This document shows positions 39,729-50,394 of a DNA stretch of 64,000 bases, piece by piece (position 1 is the stretch's first letter; every line of letters begins with the position of its first letter). The notes under the pieces were generated by a model. It was not told the DNA's origin. It saw only the letters and a list, made by a program, of their open reading frames with translations, and ran no database searches. Source of the stretch: Peptococcaceae bacterium (GTDB lineage Bacteria; Bacillota; Desulfotomaculia; Desulfotomaculales; JACDOK01); contig JACDOK010000006.1 of NCBI GenBank assembly GCA_017656185.1, positions 17,106-81,105 of the forward strand. Direction: 5' to 3'. The position numbers and the translations under genes were made by a program.

Positions 39729-40989
39729 TTCCGTTACCACCCCTCACGGAACCCTGAATAGCTTTAAGCGCAGCAGCGGTAGCATCACGTACGGAGGCCG
39801 CCACATCCATGGGTTTCCGGGCACAACCGGCGCCACAAATACCGGTTTCCTTGGGCTCGGCAATCACAAACCCGTCGTCGTCGGTAGTGCCGTCTACCGG
39901 AATGGGGTTGGCCAGGGTCGAAGGCACCATACCAGTCGCCAGCACGACGAGATCCGCTTCGTGATGCAAAACCTCACCTTTGATTTGGTCTTCAACTTCG
40001 AGCACCAGATTCTTGGTGTCAGGGTTCTCAGTAATTTCGCCAACTTTACCCTTGATAAAGACTACGTTCTCGTCTTCCTGAACCTTGGTATAGAAATCTT
40101 CGTATTTACCCATCGCCCGGATGTCGATGTAGAAGATGGTAATCTTGGCGTCGGGATATTGCTCTCTGATATAGGTGGCCTGTTTCAGGGTCGCCAGGCA
40201 GCAAACCTGGGAACAGTAAGGCTGGTGATTCTCGTCCCTGGAACCGGCACACTGGACAAAGGCAACGTTTGTTACGGGCTTGCCGTCGGAGGGGCGGACG
40301 ATTTTCCCCTGGGTCGGTCCGTTCTTCGCAGCCAAGCGTTCCATCATCACGTTTGTAATCACGTTTTCATTCGCTTCAAAGTTGTAATAGCTGATCTTGG
40401 AGGCATCATACGGCTCCCATCCGGTAGCCCAAACTATGGAATCGACCTTCAGGTTCATACTCTTGGCCTGCGCGTTCAAATCAATAGCTTTATATTCACA
40501 GGCTTCCAAGCACTTACCACAGCTGCTGCCCGAACAAGCCTCCGGGTCAATGACATATTTCATAGGAAAGGCAAACTCGTGAGGCAGGTAGATGGCTTTG
40601 GTTTTGTCCAGCCCAAAATTAAAGTCATTAGGTCTTTCTGCCGGACAAGCTTCAACACACTTGCCGCAAGCCGTGCAGTCTTCGGTAACAAACCGGGGAT
40701 GCAGCTTGACAGTCACGTCATAGTCCCCCTTCTGACCCGAGACAGCTTCGACTTCAGCAGAGGTAAAGATCCTAATGTTGGGATTCGTTTTAATTCTTCT
40801 GAAGTTAATTTCTAATCCGCAGTTGGGGGGGCAGAGCTTCGGGAAATACTTGTGGAGTTGAGCCACTCTACCGCCCAGGTAGGGCTTCTTTTCAACGAGA
40901 TACACCTCGTAACCCGTTTCGGCAGCCTCTACGGCGGCAGTCAGCCCGCTCATTCCACCCCCAACAACTAGGATACTTTTATTTGCCAT
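39721..40989 (-). CDS. qmoA: HdrA-like flavoprotein/QmoA
   Basis: SILVVGGGMSGLTAAVEAAETGYEVYLVEKKPYLGG; two 4Fe-4S motifs; next to aprA. Confidence 0.9.
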   Translation of the reverse strand: MANKSILVVGGGMSGLTAAVEAAETGYEVYLVEKKPYLGGRVAQLHKYFPKLCPPNCGLEINFRRIKTNPNIRIFTSAEVEAVSGQKGDYDVTVKLHPRFVTEDCTACGKCVEACPAERPNDFNFGLDKTKAIYLPHEFAFPMKYVIDPEACSGSSCGKCLEACEYKAIDLNAQAKSMNLKVDSIVWATGWEPYDASKISYYNFEANENVITNVMMERLAAKNGPTQGKIVRPSDGKPVTNVAFVQCAGSRDENHQPYCSQVCCLATLKQATYIREQYPDAKITIFYIDIRAMGKYEDFYTKVQEDENVVFIKGKVGEITENPDTKNLVLEVEDQIKGEVLHHEADLVVLATGMVPSTLANPIPVDGTTDDDGFVIAEPKETGICGAGCARKPMDVAASVRDATAAALKAIQGSVRGGNGNG

Positions 40990-41075
40990 TTATCCATCAC
41001 CCAACCATGAAAATTTTTTGCAGGCGCCATGCAGCAACGGTACCTAAACAGCACAAAAAAAAGAGGAGAAGCGGA

Positions 41076-41102
41076 CGGGCGAAATCATAACGATTTCGCC
41101 CG
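41076..41102 (-). terminator. Hairpin downstream of aprA, before qmoA
   Basis: CGGGCGAAATC ATAAC GATTTCGCCCG; minus-strand T8 follows about 14 nt later. Confidence 0.65.
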
Positions 41103-41126
41103 CACCCGCTTGCTTTAACGCTGTTG

Positions 41127-43004
41127 TTAGTCAACCAGCGAGATGATATCCCGCTTGAACATTTCCCACTCGCCAGTAGCGGGATCCCACTTGCAGTTGA
41201 CGAAGCACTTCCAGTTTTCCTCGTCCATCTTGGGAGTGTCGGTCCGGAAGTAGTAGCCCGGCCAACGGGTTTCCTCACGGAACAGGATGGTCCGGATATG
41301 AGCTTCAGCCTGCCAGGTACGCTGGACGTTCTCCCAGCATCTCATAAGCTCGTGCAGGTCGCGAGCAGCAAGCTTCTCGGAGTCTTCTTTCAAGAGCTGC
41401 AGGAGCTCCATAGCTCTCTCGAGCATTGGCTTGCTGGTACGGAACCGAGCGGACACACCGCCAACGTACTCGTCCATCAACTTCTGCAGGCGGAACATGT
41501 ACTGCTTCGGCAGGATGTAGTTCGGGTTGACGTTCGGGTCGGTGGTGAAGCCGCTGTGCTCTTCCCACAGGGCCAGCGGGCGGAGGATTCTCTCTTTGAG
41601 TTCCTCGACCTTGGCCATGTCGACGTTCGGCTGCTCGTTATTTTCCTTCACGAACTTAACGATAGCCTTACCGGCAATTCTACCTTCGGCGTGGGAACCG
41701 GAGGAGAACTTGTGGCTGGAAGCACCGGAGGCGTCACCGGCTGCGAACAGACCCTTAATGGTGGTCATGTTGGTGTAACCCCAGAAGTATTCCGGCGGAG
41801 CGAGGTCCTCGGGACCGCTGACCCAGGCACCGGAAGCACCAGAGTGCGAACCGATGAAGTACGGCTCGGCAGCCGCGATTTCAGACGGTTTCTCTTCCGG
41901 GAAGACGTTGTTGGCGGCCCAGAGCAGAGCCTGCGAAATGGTCATGTCGAGGAAGTCTTCCCAGGCTTCGTTTTCGAGTTCTTTTCTCTTCTTCTTGTAG
42001 GCCTTGGGATCGTCCTTATAAGCTTCGGCCAACTTGGCCATAGCTTCTTCCGTTCTCATGTAGATCGGGCCGAGGCCTTCGTTTTCGTCCAGCATACCGA
42101 GATAGTTTCTCAGGTTGGCCGGGATCGGCTTCACAAGGCCGTAGGGAGCCCAGTTTTCGAGTTCGGCTCTACGCTCAACCATATACTCGCCGCCAAAGGC
42201 GTTGGTAGCTCTGGACTTAAAGAGCAGGAACCAAGCACCGACCGGGCCGTAGGCGTCCTTGAAGCGGACCGGGATGAAGCGGACTTCCTGGCAGGTCATT
42301 TCGGCGCCGGCCTTAATGGTGAAGTACGCGCTGGCACCGGAGTTGAAGGGAGGATACCAGGAACGGCCGAGACCTTCACCGCAGGAACGCGGCTTGAAGA
42401 CGTGCACCGCGCCGCCCATTGCGGCCAGAACAGCCTTGGCCTTGAAGACGTAGAACTTGTTTTCACGGGTGCTGAAACCAACCGCGCCGGCGATTCTGTC
42501 GCCATCGAGGAGCGGCTCAACGATGAAGACACGCTCGTAAATGTTGTCGGTACCAAGGGCGTTCTTGGCAGCTTCAGCAACGATGATCTTGTAGGACTCA
42601 CCGTTGATCATAATCTGCCAGCGACCTTCGTGGACATAGTTGCCTTCTTCGTCTTTCCAGATGGGGAGACCCCATTTTTCAAACAGGTGCACGGTGCTGT
42701 CGACGTGACGCGCAATATTGGCAACAAGGTCATCACGGGCAATGCCCATGAGGTCCTGTTTCACGTAACGAATATAGTCTTCGACAGTGTTCTTGCCTTC
42801 TTTCAGGCCGATATACTCGTTAATAGCCGAAAGACCCATCGCAACGGCGCCGCTTCTGTCCATAGCCGCCTTGTCTACGAGGGTAACCTTCAAGCCTTCC
42901 TTTTTTGCCCAGTAAGCAGCTTCTACTGCTGCGCCGCAAGCCGCCATACCGCCGCCACAGATAAGAATATCAGTGGTGACTTCTACAGTTTCAAAGTTTG
43001 GCAT
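41127..43004 (-). CDS. aprA: Adenylylsulfate reductase alpha subunit
   Basis: TDILICGGGMAACGAAVEAAYWAKKEGLKVTLVDKAAMDRSGAVAMGLSAIN; NCKWDPATGEWEMFKRDI. Confidence 0.97.
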   Translation of the reverse strand: MPNFETVEVTTDILICGGGMAACGAAVEAAYWAKKEGLKVTLVDKAAMDRSGAVAMGLSAINEYIGLKEGKNTVEDYIRYVKQDLMGIARDDLVANIARHVDSTVHLFEKWGLPIWKDEEGNYVHEGRWQIMINGESYKIIVAEAAKNALGTDNIYERVFIVEPLLDGDRIAGAVGFSTRENKFYVFKAKAVLAAMGGAVHVFKPRSCGEGLGRSWYPPFNSGASAYFTIKAGAEMTCQEVRFIPVRFKDAYGPVGAWFLLFKSRATNAFGGEYMVERRAELENWAPYGLVKPIPANLRNYLGMLDENEGLGPIYMRTEEAMAKLAEAYKDDPKAYKKKRKELENEAWEDFLDMTISQALLWAANNVFPEEKPSEIAAAEPYFIGSHSGASGAWVSGPEDLAPPEYFWGYTNMTTIKGLFAAGDASGASSHKFSSGSHAEGRIAGKAIVKFVKENNEQPNVDMAKVEELKERILRPLALWEEHSGFTTDPNVNPNYILPKQYMFRLQKLMDEYVGGVSARFRTSKPMLERAMELLQLLKEDSEKLAARDLHELMRCWENVQRTWQAEAHIRTILFREETRWPGYYFRTDTPKMDEENWKCFVNCKWDPATGEWEMFKRDIISLVD

Positions 43005-43023
43005 ACTCAGTTAACCTCCTTCG

Positions 43024-43461
43024 TTACTTTTTCAGGGTCCAGAGTTCGACTCCCAGCGCTTCAGGCTCGGTGGAGAGCAACTGGCTGTTTAGATCATCAT
43101 GGGTTGCGAAACCACCGTTCGGATCAGCTTCGCCTTCCGGGGTGGTACGAATGGGGAACTTGAAGCGCTTCATAGTGCCGTCTCTAAAGGTAACGGTCCA
43201 CATAATGTCTTCCGAACCTCTCATCGGGACACAGCTGGCACCCATCGGAACGAAGTCTGCGTATCCACGGACGTCCATAGCCTGCTGCGGGCAAATCTTA
43301 ACACAGCAGAGGCATTCCCAGCACATCTGCGGATCCTGGTTAAAGGCTTTACCCTTTTCCTTGTCCAACTTCATCAGATCGTTGGGGCAGATGTACATGC
43401 AAGCGGTCTTATCCTGACCCTTGCAGCCGTCACATTTTTCCGCCATTACAAATGTTGGCAT
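43024..43461 (-). CDS. aprB: Adenylylsulfate reductase beta subunit (2x4Fe-4S)
   Basis: MPTFVMAEKCDGCKGQDKTACMYICPNDLM; CWECLCCVKICPQQAMDVRGYADF. Confidence 0.97.
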   Translation of the reverse strand: MPTFVMAEKCDGCKGQDKTACMYICPNDLMKLDKEKGKAFNQDPQMCWECLCCVKICPQQAMDVRGYADFVPMGASCVPMRGSEDIMWTVTFRDGTMKRFKFPIRTTPEGEADPNGGFATHDDLNSQLLSTEPEALGVELWTLKK

Positions 43462-44413
43462 CGACTCAACCTCCCAATTTTAAAGTTGCTAGACTGGACA
43501 TGAGAAGTTTTCAGCATTACCTCTCCCCAATATCAACCGGCCTCTGGACACCACCCCTTTCTTCACGAGCTTGATTTCGCTGTGGCCGGTTAACCGCATG
43601 GACCTTACTATAATGAAGCCACCCGCGGTCAACCACCACTTATTCAGGGTAAGCCTTGCAGGTTATTGCACCGGCGGCGCAAACCCTGCAGGATAAACCA
43701 GTCTTAGAATCACTTAGTGAAAAGCGATACTTGCCACCATTCAAAAACTGTTTTAAGAACCGTTTCACAAGCTATCTTCTACATACCCGCCCCTTATTCC
43801 TGCTTGGAAATCGAAAAACCATAGTTTGTTATTTTGAGTACCTGGCAAACAATACTTACTTACTTGAAGACAGAAGAACACCAATAAATAAATAACCTGT
43901 AAACACAAGAATGCCACTTTTAGGTAGGACTTGGGAAAACTTGTTTTGTGAAATTAGGCACTTAACCGATCGCTTCTTTAAACATTCAGCCAGCCGGTTA
44001 ACCAATTGGAATGTGTTTTCTAAAACTATACCATGTATGTTGTAAAATTGACAAGCCTTCGAATAAAATAATTTTTCAGACACAGAGTGATAAAAACATT
44101 GTAATCTCTGGCTTTGTACGCCAGCATCACACATCATTGATATGTTTGCGGGAACAGAGTTATACCCAAAAATTGTTTTAAGAAATTTGTCACATTTTCG
44201 CGTTATTTGGTAAGTGCAGCTGTCACAAATGATTGTGCGTAAATTTACATGCCTTAATTTTAAATGAGATTGCTTGACCTACCCGCGTTAGGTATTATAC
44301 ACTGCAAATTAAGCGTCCGGTAACGACTATGAGAGTTGGCTTATGGTAATACCATAAATATGGTACGCGACTTTTAACAGCCTTAGGACCTTTGAAAAAT
44401 GGGAGGTGAAAGA

Positions 44414-44743
44414 ATGTCTCAGAAAGTGATGGAGAAGGCGCAAGACCTGGGTAAAGCCATTGCTGAAACCGAGGAGTATAAAGAGGTTAAAGAAAAACAG
44501 GCGCTGATGTTTAGGAACCGTGAATCACAGGAACTCCTCAGGAACTACCAGGCAATGAAAGAGGACATCCAGAAGAAGCAGGCTATGGGTGAACCCGTGT
44601 CTCCCGAAGAACAGAAAGCTATGGAGCAAATGGAGTTGAAAATGTCCGAAAACCCTATTATCAAAGATTTTATGGAAGCTCAGAACAGGTTTCAACAGCT
44701 GCTCAACAAAGCCATTCAAACGGTCGTTGAGGCGTCGAAATAA
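44414..44743 (+). CDS. YlbF/YmcA family protein
   Basis: MSQKVMEKAQDLGKAIAETEEYKEVKEKQALM; SD GGGAGGTG. Confidence 0.8.
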   Translation: MSQKVMEKAQDLGKAIAETEEYKEVKEKQALMFRNRESQELLRNYQAMKEDIQKKQAMGEPVSPEEQKAMEQMELKMSENPIIKDFMEAQNRFQQLLNKAIQTVVEASK

Positions 44744-44745
44744 GG

Positions 44746-44771
44746 AAAAACCCGCGGAAGAGCGGGTTTTT
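44746..44771 (+). terminator. Intrinsic terminator after the ylbF-like gene
   Basis: AAAAACCCGC GGAAGA GCGGGTTTTT. Confidence 0.9.
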
Positions 44772-44789
44772 CCTTTGGTAATAAAAAGA

Positions 44790-45545
44790 CTACATTCCCC
44801 TCGTCCTTTCCCGCGCTACCTTTCGCGCAGTCAGGCCCAGGACCAGGCCGGTGACAACAAATACCACCAAACTGAACGCCTGCCCCAGAGTCAAACCTCC
44901 TACCCCGGGCGGCGACACACGCCAAAAGTCAATAATAAAACGATAGGCAGCATACAGCATAAAATACAGCCACATCAGGTAGCCGTCAAAAAGCTTGCGC
45001 CTGCGGCTGAACCACAGAACAGCAAATATTATTAAAGCAAAACCGATCGAATAAAGTTGGGTCGGATGCCGCGGAACGCCGTCAAAAGGAAACGCCACCG
45101 CCCAAGCAGCATCAGTGGGACGACCGTAACAACACCCGTTGAGAAAACACCCAATACGCCCGAAAGGATAACCGGCCGCCACACCCAGCGCCAGTAAATC
45201 GCCTAAAGCACCCAACCGGTAGCCCTTACGCTTGACAAATATTATTACAACCAAAAGGCAGGCAATCAGGGTGCCGTAAAATGACAGGCCGCCTTCCCAA
45301 ATCTTAAAAATCTTAAGGGGGTTACCGGCAAAATGTTCCCATTCTATGATGACATAGGCCACACGGCTACCGATCACACCGGCTATAACAAGGTACAAAG
45401 ACAGGTCCAGGATGGTATCGGTACGCCATCCCAAACGCTTAGCTTCGTACCTGACTACGATGACACCGACAACCACCCCGATGGCCACCATAACCCCGTA
45501 GCTCATTACCGGGAAAGGTCCAATATGAAAAAGAACCGGCCACAT
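44790..45545 (-). CDS. lgt: Prolipoprotein diacylglyceryl transferase
   Basis: YPFGRIGCFLNGCCYGRPTD; multi-TM. Confidence 0.95.
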   Translation of the reverse strand: MWPVLFHIGPFPVMSYGVMVAIGVVVGVIVVRYEAKRLGWRTDTILDLSLYLVIAGVIGSRVAYVIIEWEHFAGNPLKIFKIWEGGLSFYGTLIACLLVVIIFVKRKGYRLGALGDLLALGVAAGYPFGRIGCFLNGCCYGRPTDAAWAVAFPFDGVPRHPTQLYSIGFALIIFAVLWFSRRRKLFDGYLMWLYFMLYAAYRFIIDFWRVSPPGVGGLTLGQAFSLVVFVVTGLVLGLTARKVARERTRGM

Positions 45546-46490
45546 TTATGAGTTATCCTCTTTACCGGCCCGCGCGCACTCTTTCGCACGACCGGACAGA
45601 ATCTCCAGCCCGTGAGGCAGTATGGAAGCCAAGACATCCAGGCATTCCTGCACCGCTTTGGGACTACCCGGCAGGTTGACAATTAAAGTTCGTTTCCGGA
45701 TACCGGCAACACCCCGGCTCAGCCAAGCACGCGGGGTGATTTTACTCGTCTCGTAACGCATAACCTCCGCCAAGCCTGGAACAGGGCGCTCCACAATGGC
45801 GGAAGTGGCCTCAGGTGTGTTATCACGCGGCGAAAATCCTGTCCCGCCGGTAGTAAGAATTAAGTCAACGTCCTCATCGCACAGGGCCACTAGAGTTTCG
45901 ACAATGACTTCAATGTCGTCGCTGATCACCTTGGATTGAGTGACTTCCCAGCCCCAGCCGCGCACAATATCCTTGACGGCCTGGCCGGCTTCATCCACTC
46001 GTTTTCCCTGCGCACCGGTATCGCTTACGGTTACAACGGCTACTCTATAAACCTGACCAATAACCTCGATATGATCACCTTTCCTAACCGTTCCCGATTT
46101 TTTTACCTTTATAAAGATACCCTCGCGCGGCATTATACAATCCCCTACTTTTTGAAATACGGCACAACCGGTATGGCACTTTTTACCGATTTGTGATACC
46201 TCACCGATAACTTCAGGACCGATTTGCAAAAGCGTCCCCACGGGCAAGGTATGCAGTTCCATACCCTCTACCGTCAGGTTTTCGGCAAAATCACCGGGTT
46301 TGACATTCAGACCTTTTTCCCGCATTTTATTAATGCTTTCCACTGCCAGCAGGCTTACCTGGCGGTGCCAGGGCCCGGCATGAGCATCACCGACGATACC
46401 GTGGTTCTCCTGCAAAAAAGCCTCGCCCACATCGTTTTTCTGTTCACCCTTGTTTCTACTGGTGCAAACCGCTACAACGCGTCCTCCCAC
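45546..46490 (-). CDS. MOSC-MogA fusion, molybdenum cofactor biosynthesis
   Basis: N-terminal MOSC ([15 protein letters not shown]), C-terminal MogA/MoaB ([20 protein letters not shown]). Confidence 0.9.
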   Translation of the reverse strand: MGGRVVAVCTSRNKGEQKNDVGEAFLQENHGIVGDAHAGPWHRQVSLLAVESINKMREKGLNVKPGDFAENLTVEGMELHTLPVGTLLQIGPEVIGEVSQIGKKCHTGCAVFQKVGDCIMPREGIFIKVKKSGTVRKGDHIEVIGQVYRVAVVTVSDTGAQGKRVDEAGQAVKDIVRGWGWEVTQSKVISDDIEVIVETLVALCDEDVDLILTTGGTGFSPRDNTPEATSAIVERPVPGLAEVMRYETSKITPRAWLSRGVAGIRKRTLIVNLPGSPKAVQECLDVLASILPHGLEILSGRAKECARAGKEDNS

Positions 46491-46987
46491 TCAGATTCCC
46501 CCTCCCGTACAAAGGTGCCGCTGCGGCCTCCCGATTTTTGCACCAATCTTACCTGGTCGATCACCATTTCCTTATCAACGGCCTTGCACATGTCATATAC
46601 GGTCAAAGCCGCCATACTAACCGCCGTCAACGCCTCCATTTCGACACCCGTTTGACCGGCGGTTTTTACACGGGCTTCAACTTCAAGATACCCTTTTTCC
46701 TTGTCAGCCCTGAAATCCACTTTCACATTAGTCAACATTAAAGGGTGGCAGAGCGGGATTAAGCGTGCCGTTTCCTTCGCCGCCATAATACCGGCAGTAC
46801 GAGCTACCGCCAGTACTTCACCTTTCGCCACGCGGTTTTCCAAAATCATCACCAGCGTCTCGGGCGTCATCCGCACCCGGCCACGAGCCGCCGCCTCCCG
46901 CGTGGTAACGGCCTTTTCCCCGACGTCAACCATTTTGACCCGGCCTTTAGGGTCGACGTGGGTAAACTCACGCGTCACGGCACACAT
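46472..46987 (-). CDS. moaC: Cyclic pyranopterin monophosphate synthase
   Basis: [42 protein letters not shown]. Confidence 0.95.
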   Translation of the reverse strand: MCAVTREFTHVDPKGRVKMVDVGEKAVTTREAAARGRVRMTPETLVMILENRVAKGEVLAVARTAGIMAAKETARLIPLCHPLMLTNVKVDFRADKEKGYLEVEARVKTAGQTGVEMEALTAVSMAALTVYDMCKAVDKEMVIDQVRLVQKSGGRSGTFVREGESEWEDAL

Positions 46988-47047
46988 ACCCCCCAGCTCA
47001 GATCTATACCGTACAGCAATTCGACACCGTAAAGAGGAGTCCTGCTT

Positions 47048-48994
47048 TTAGGGGAGCCTTTGTAAGCGGATCCGGCCGTCCCACATGATTTTCCCGCAGT
47101 CACGCAAATCGTAACCCCCCAAATTTTCCACCGCCTTACGGAACTCCGGTTTCTCAATTACCTTTATCAACCGCTGAACATGCGGGCTGTCCCAAAAATC
47201 GGCCCGGATGCACAGATCGTAGCGTTCCTCAGCTACGGGTACAAATTCCAATCCCAGGGCCTGCGCCGCCGCGCGAATACCCAGGCCGCAGTCAGCCGTA
47301 CCGCCGGCCACCGCCGCCGCCACCGCCATGTGCGTGTACTCCTCGCGCTCATACCCCTGGACACCCGCAGGTCTGATGCCCTTCCGCTTCAGATGGAAGT
47401 CCAACAATACCCTAGTCCCGGCACCCCGCTGCCGGTTTACAAAACGCACGTCACTGCGGGCCAGGTCGGAAAAATCCTTGATGTTTTTGGGATTACCGGG
47501 AGCCACGATAAAACCCTGCTCGCGGTACGCCAGGTTTACCAGTACCGTTTGTAGCCCGGGCAAATACCTTTTAATATAGGACACATTGTAGTCCCCGGTC
47601 TCCTCATCCAGTAAGTGCGTACCGGCAAGATGGGCTTCACCCCGCTTCAGGGCCATCAATCCCCCGAGACTGCCGACATGGGCCGAAGAGAGCCCGGCCT
47701 GCGGGTAATCAATCTTAAGATAGTTGGCCAACACGTCCAACGCTATGTCGTGACTACCGATCACAACCACGGTTTCCTCTATCTCGTGGAGCGGGCGCAG
47801 CAGCTCCACCTTCACCGTGGAGCCCCCTTCAAAACCTTCATTAAAGCGCGGTACCCGCAAGATGCCGTCGGCACGCACCAATGTCAGAATTAAACCCGCG
47901 CCCCGGCTCAAGGGCGTAGCAATAATTTTGTCTCCCACTTTGCCCAATTTGACCCGGACAAACTCATCTACCCCCATAGGTGAAACCACACGGCGCGACA
48001 AAACGGCCTCAGTCGTCTGTGGTGGTGCCGGTACACGGCCAAGCTTGGCGTAAATAACCGGTTTGGCAAACAGTTGAAATGCCAGAGCGGCTGATACCGG
48101 ATAGCCCGGGATACCCAACACCGGTTTGTCGTTAATCGCGCCCAGTACTACCGGCTTACCGGGTTTAGTGGCCACCCCGTGGGTGATGACGCGCCCCAGT
48201 TCTCTTATCAAGGAAGCCGTATAGTCTTCGCGGCCCGCCGAAGAACCGGCGTTAATGACGACAATGTCGGAGTTCTCCACCGCTCCCGACACAGCTTCCT
48301 TCAGCCGGTCGTAGTCATCGGGCACAATGGCGTGGCGTTCAAAAGCCGCTCCCCATTCTTGGGCCATCGCACCCAGTACCGTACTGTTGTATTCCACGAT
48401 ATCCCCGATTTTTAAATCGCCACCGGGCTCCACCACCTCGGTACCCGTGGGAATAACCGTTAACACCGGACGGGGATACACTTTGACTTCAGTGACGCCG
48501 CTGGCCAACATGGCACCGGCATCTACCGGGCGAATGACATGGTTGGCGGGGACAATCATCTCGGTAGCGACAATATCCTCCCCAATAACGCGTACATGCT
48601 GCCAGGGAAAGGCGGCCGCGATGATCTCAATCACGTCCTCGGCCACGTAGTGAACGTCCTCGATCATAATTACCGCATCACAGTCCCCCGGCAAAGGATC
48701 ACCCGTATCAACCGGGAAGGCTTGGTCTCCTATCTTCAGGCGCAGAGGGTTGTTCTCAGAGGCACCGAAGGTATCCCGCGCCCGTACGGCCACCCCGTCC
48801 ATCGCAGAAGCGTGAAAATGCGGGGAAGAATTGCGGGCAAACACGGGCTCCGCCGTTACCCTTCCCACCGCATCCCGCACGTCCACCCTTTCCGGCAGTC
48901 CCGGCTCGAGCGCCCCTTCCGACCGTAAGAACTCCATATAATTATGAAGCGCTTCCTCGAGAGGGGTCTCGGATAAATAGATGTTCCGTTTCAT
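47048..48994 (-). CDS. MoeA fused to a C-terminal PBP-like substrate-binding domain
   Basis: MoeA motifs INAGSSAGREDYT, GIPGYPVSAALAF; C-terminal FVNRQRGAGTRVLLDFHLKRKGI. Confidence 0.92.
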   Translation of the reverse strand: MKRNIYLSETPLEEALHNYMEFLRSEGALEPGLPERVDVRDAVGRVTAEPVFARNSSPHFHASAMDGVAVRARDTFGASENNPLRLKIGDQAFPVDTGDPLPGDCDAVIMIEDVHYVAEDVIEIIAAAFPWQHVRVIGEDIVATEMIVPANHVIRPVDAGAMLASGVTEVKVYPRPVLTVIPTGTEVVEPGGDLKIGDIVEYNSTVLGAMAQEWGAAFERHAIVPDDYDRLKEAVSGAVENSDIVVINAGSSAGREDYTASLIRELGRVITHGVATKPGKPVVLGAINDKPVLGIPGYPVSAALAFQLFAKPVIYAKLGRVPAPPQTTEAVLSRRVVSPMGVDEFVRVKLGKVGDKIIATPLSRGAGLILTLVRADGILRVPRFNEGFEGGSTVKVELLRPLHEIEETVVVIGSHDIALDVLANYLKIDYPQAGLSSAHVGSLGGLMALKRGEAHLAGTHLLDEETGDYNVSYIKRYLPGLQTVLVNLAYREQGFIVAPGNPKNIKDFSDLARSDVRFVNRQRGAGTRVLLDFHLKRKGIRPAGVQGYEREEYTHMAVAAAVAGGTADCGLGIRAAAQALGLEFVPVAEERYDLCIRADFWDSPHVQRLIKVIEKPEFRKAVENLGGYDLRDCGKIMWDGRIRLQRLP

Positions 48995-49020
48995 CAGTCA
49001 TCGCTCCTTACCAATAATCT

Positions 49021-50259
49021 TTAGAAAAGAAGCACTTCCACGATATCCCCTGCCTCTACACCTTCTTTGTCAAGGGGGATGCGCACCAAACCGTCGGCCC
49101 CTGCCATCGTAGCGATCAGACCCGATTTGCCCAGAATGGGCTCGGCGGTCAGTTCCCCGTCTTTGTACGCCAGGGACACCCGGACATAATCTTCCTTGCC
49201 CGGCTGCGACCGTAGCGACCGTAAAATGCGGGCTTGCACCGGAATACTCCGGTAATGCGGGTTTAATAACGGTCTAACTATCAAGTTAAACACGACCATC
49301 GCCGAAACAGGATGCCCGGGAAGCCCAATGACCGGTTTGCCGCCAATCACGGCCCCGATAGTGGGCTTGCCGGGCCGCACAGCCAGGCCGTGGAACAGCA
49401 CCCCAGGATCTCCCAAGCTGTCCACTACCCGTGCGGTTACATCACGCGTGCCGACCGAACTGCCACCGGAGATTACTACCATATCACATTCTTCCAAAGC
49501 CCCCTGCACGACATCAGCTACAGCATGGAAGTCATCCGGAATAATACCGTACTCCTCCGGCACGCCGCCGTTTTCCAGCACCTGAGCGTAGGAAGTGTAC
49601 GAATTGACATCGCGTACCTGGCCCGGTCCTGGGGTTTGGTCAACCGGAATAACCTCATTCCCCGTGGTAATGATCCCCACCCGCACTCGTTTGCGCACCG
49701 GCACCTTGGAAATACCGGCGGCGGCCAGCAGGCCCAGATCTTGAGGTCTCAAGCGGTGGCCGGCAGGGAAAAGAAGGCTGCCCGCCTTGAGGTCATCCCC
49801 GCGCCTGATAATGTTTTCCCCCGGAGCGACGGGCCGTATAACGCCGATATTGTGCTCGTCCAGCTGCTCGGTATACTCGACCATTACCACGGCATCGGCC
49901 CCGTCGGGGAGCATCCCGCCCGTAGGAATGTGGTAGGCTTCCGCTACCCCGACGCTGCCACCCGGCTTTTGCCCCATTAATACCTCCCCGGTAACCGTAA
50001 GATAAGCCGGCAAACCCTCGGAAGCGCCAAAAGTATCCTGTGCCCGCACGGCAAAACCGTCCATCGTCGAGCGGTCAAAACCGGGCACGTCCTCAGGGGC
50101 GGTGATCTCTTCACCCACGTCCCTACCCAATGCTTCCCTGAGCGTAACATAGGTAACACCAAAGTCCCATGCTATGTGTTTTCTCAACACCGCCAAAGCC
50201 TCATCCACCGTGTAAACACGAAAGAAATCCACGGATTGCGACCTCCCAAAAACATGCAA
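49021..50259 (-). CDS. moeA: Molybdopterin molybdenumtransferase
   Basis: DRSTMDGFAVRAQDTFG; ISGGSSVGTRDVT; GLPGHPVSAMVVF. Confidence 0.94.
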   Translation of the reverse strand: MHVFGRSQSVDFFRVYTVDEALAVLRKHIAWDFGVTYVTLREALGRDVGEEITAPEDVPGFDRSTMDGFAVRAQDTFGASEGLPAYLTVTGEVLMGQKPGGSVGVAEAYHIPTGGMLPDGADAVVMVEYTEQLDEHNIGVIRPVAPGENIIRRGDDLKAGSLLFPAGHRLRPQDLGLLAAAGISKVPVRKRVRVGIITTGNEVIPVDQTPGPGQVRDVNSYTSYAQVLENGGVPEEYGIIPDDFHAVADVVQGALEECDMVVISGGSSVGTRDVTARVVDSLGDPGVLFHGLAVRPGKPTIGAVIGGKPVIGLPGHPVSAMVVFNLIVRPLLNPHYRSIPVQARILRSLRSQPGKEDYVRVSLAYKDGELTAEPILGKSGLIATMAGADGLVRIPLDKEGVEAGDIVEVLLF

Positions 50260-50394
50260 AATGATACTTTAATGGTAACATAGTGACCGGCTGGAATCAA
50301 AACTTCCTAAAATTTTACGGTTTTGTTCACAAAACGTTCACAAAAAACGGTTACACTTAAAATACCAAACAAAAATTTTAAGGAGGTGTTGCAG

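Noticed and set aside
37701-39761. 686-aa + strand ORF opposite qmoB
   Set aside because: Antisense shadow of a high-GC-third-position gene; qmoB on the minus strand has clear domain motifs and the + ORF has none
39631-40815. 394-aa + strand ORF opposite qmoA
   Set aside because: Complementary-frame artefact, no recognisable domains
41124-43163. 679-aa + strand ORF opposite aprA
   Set aside because: Same reason: complementary-frame artefact over strongly recognised aprA
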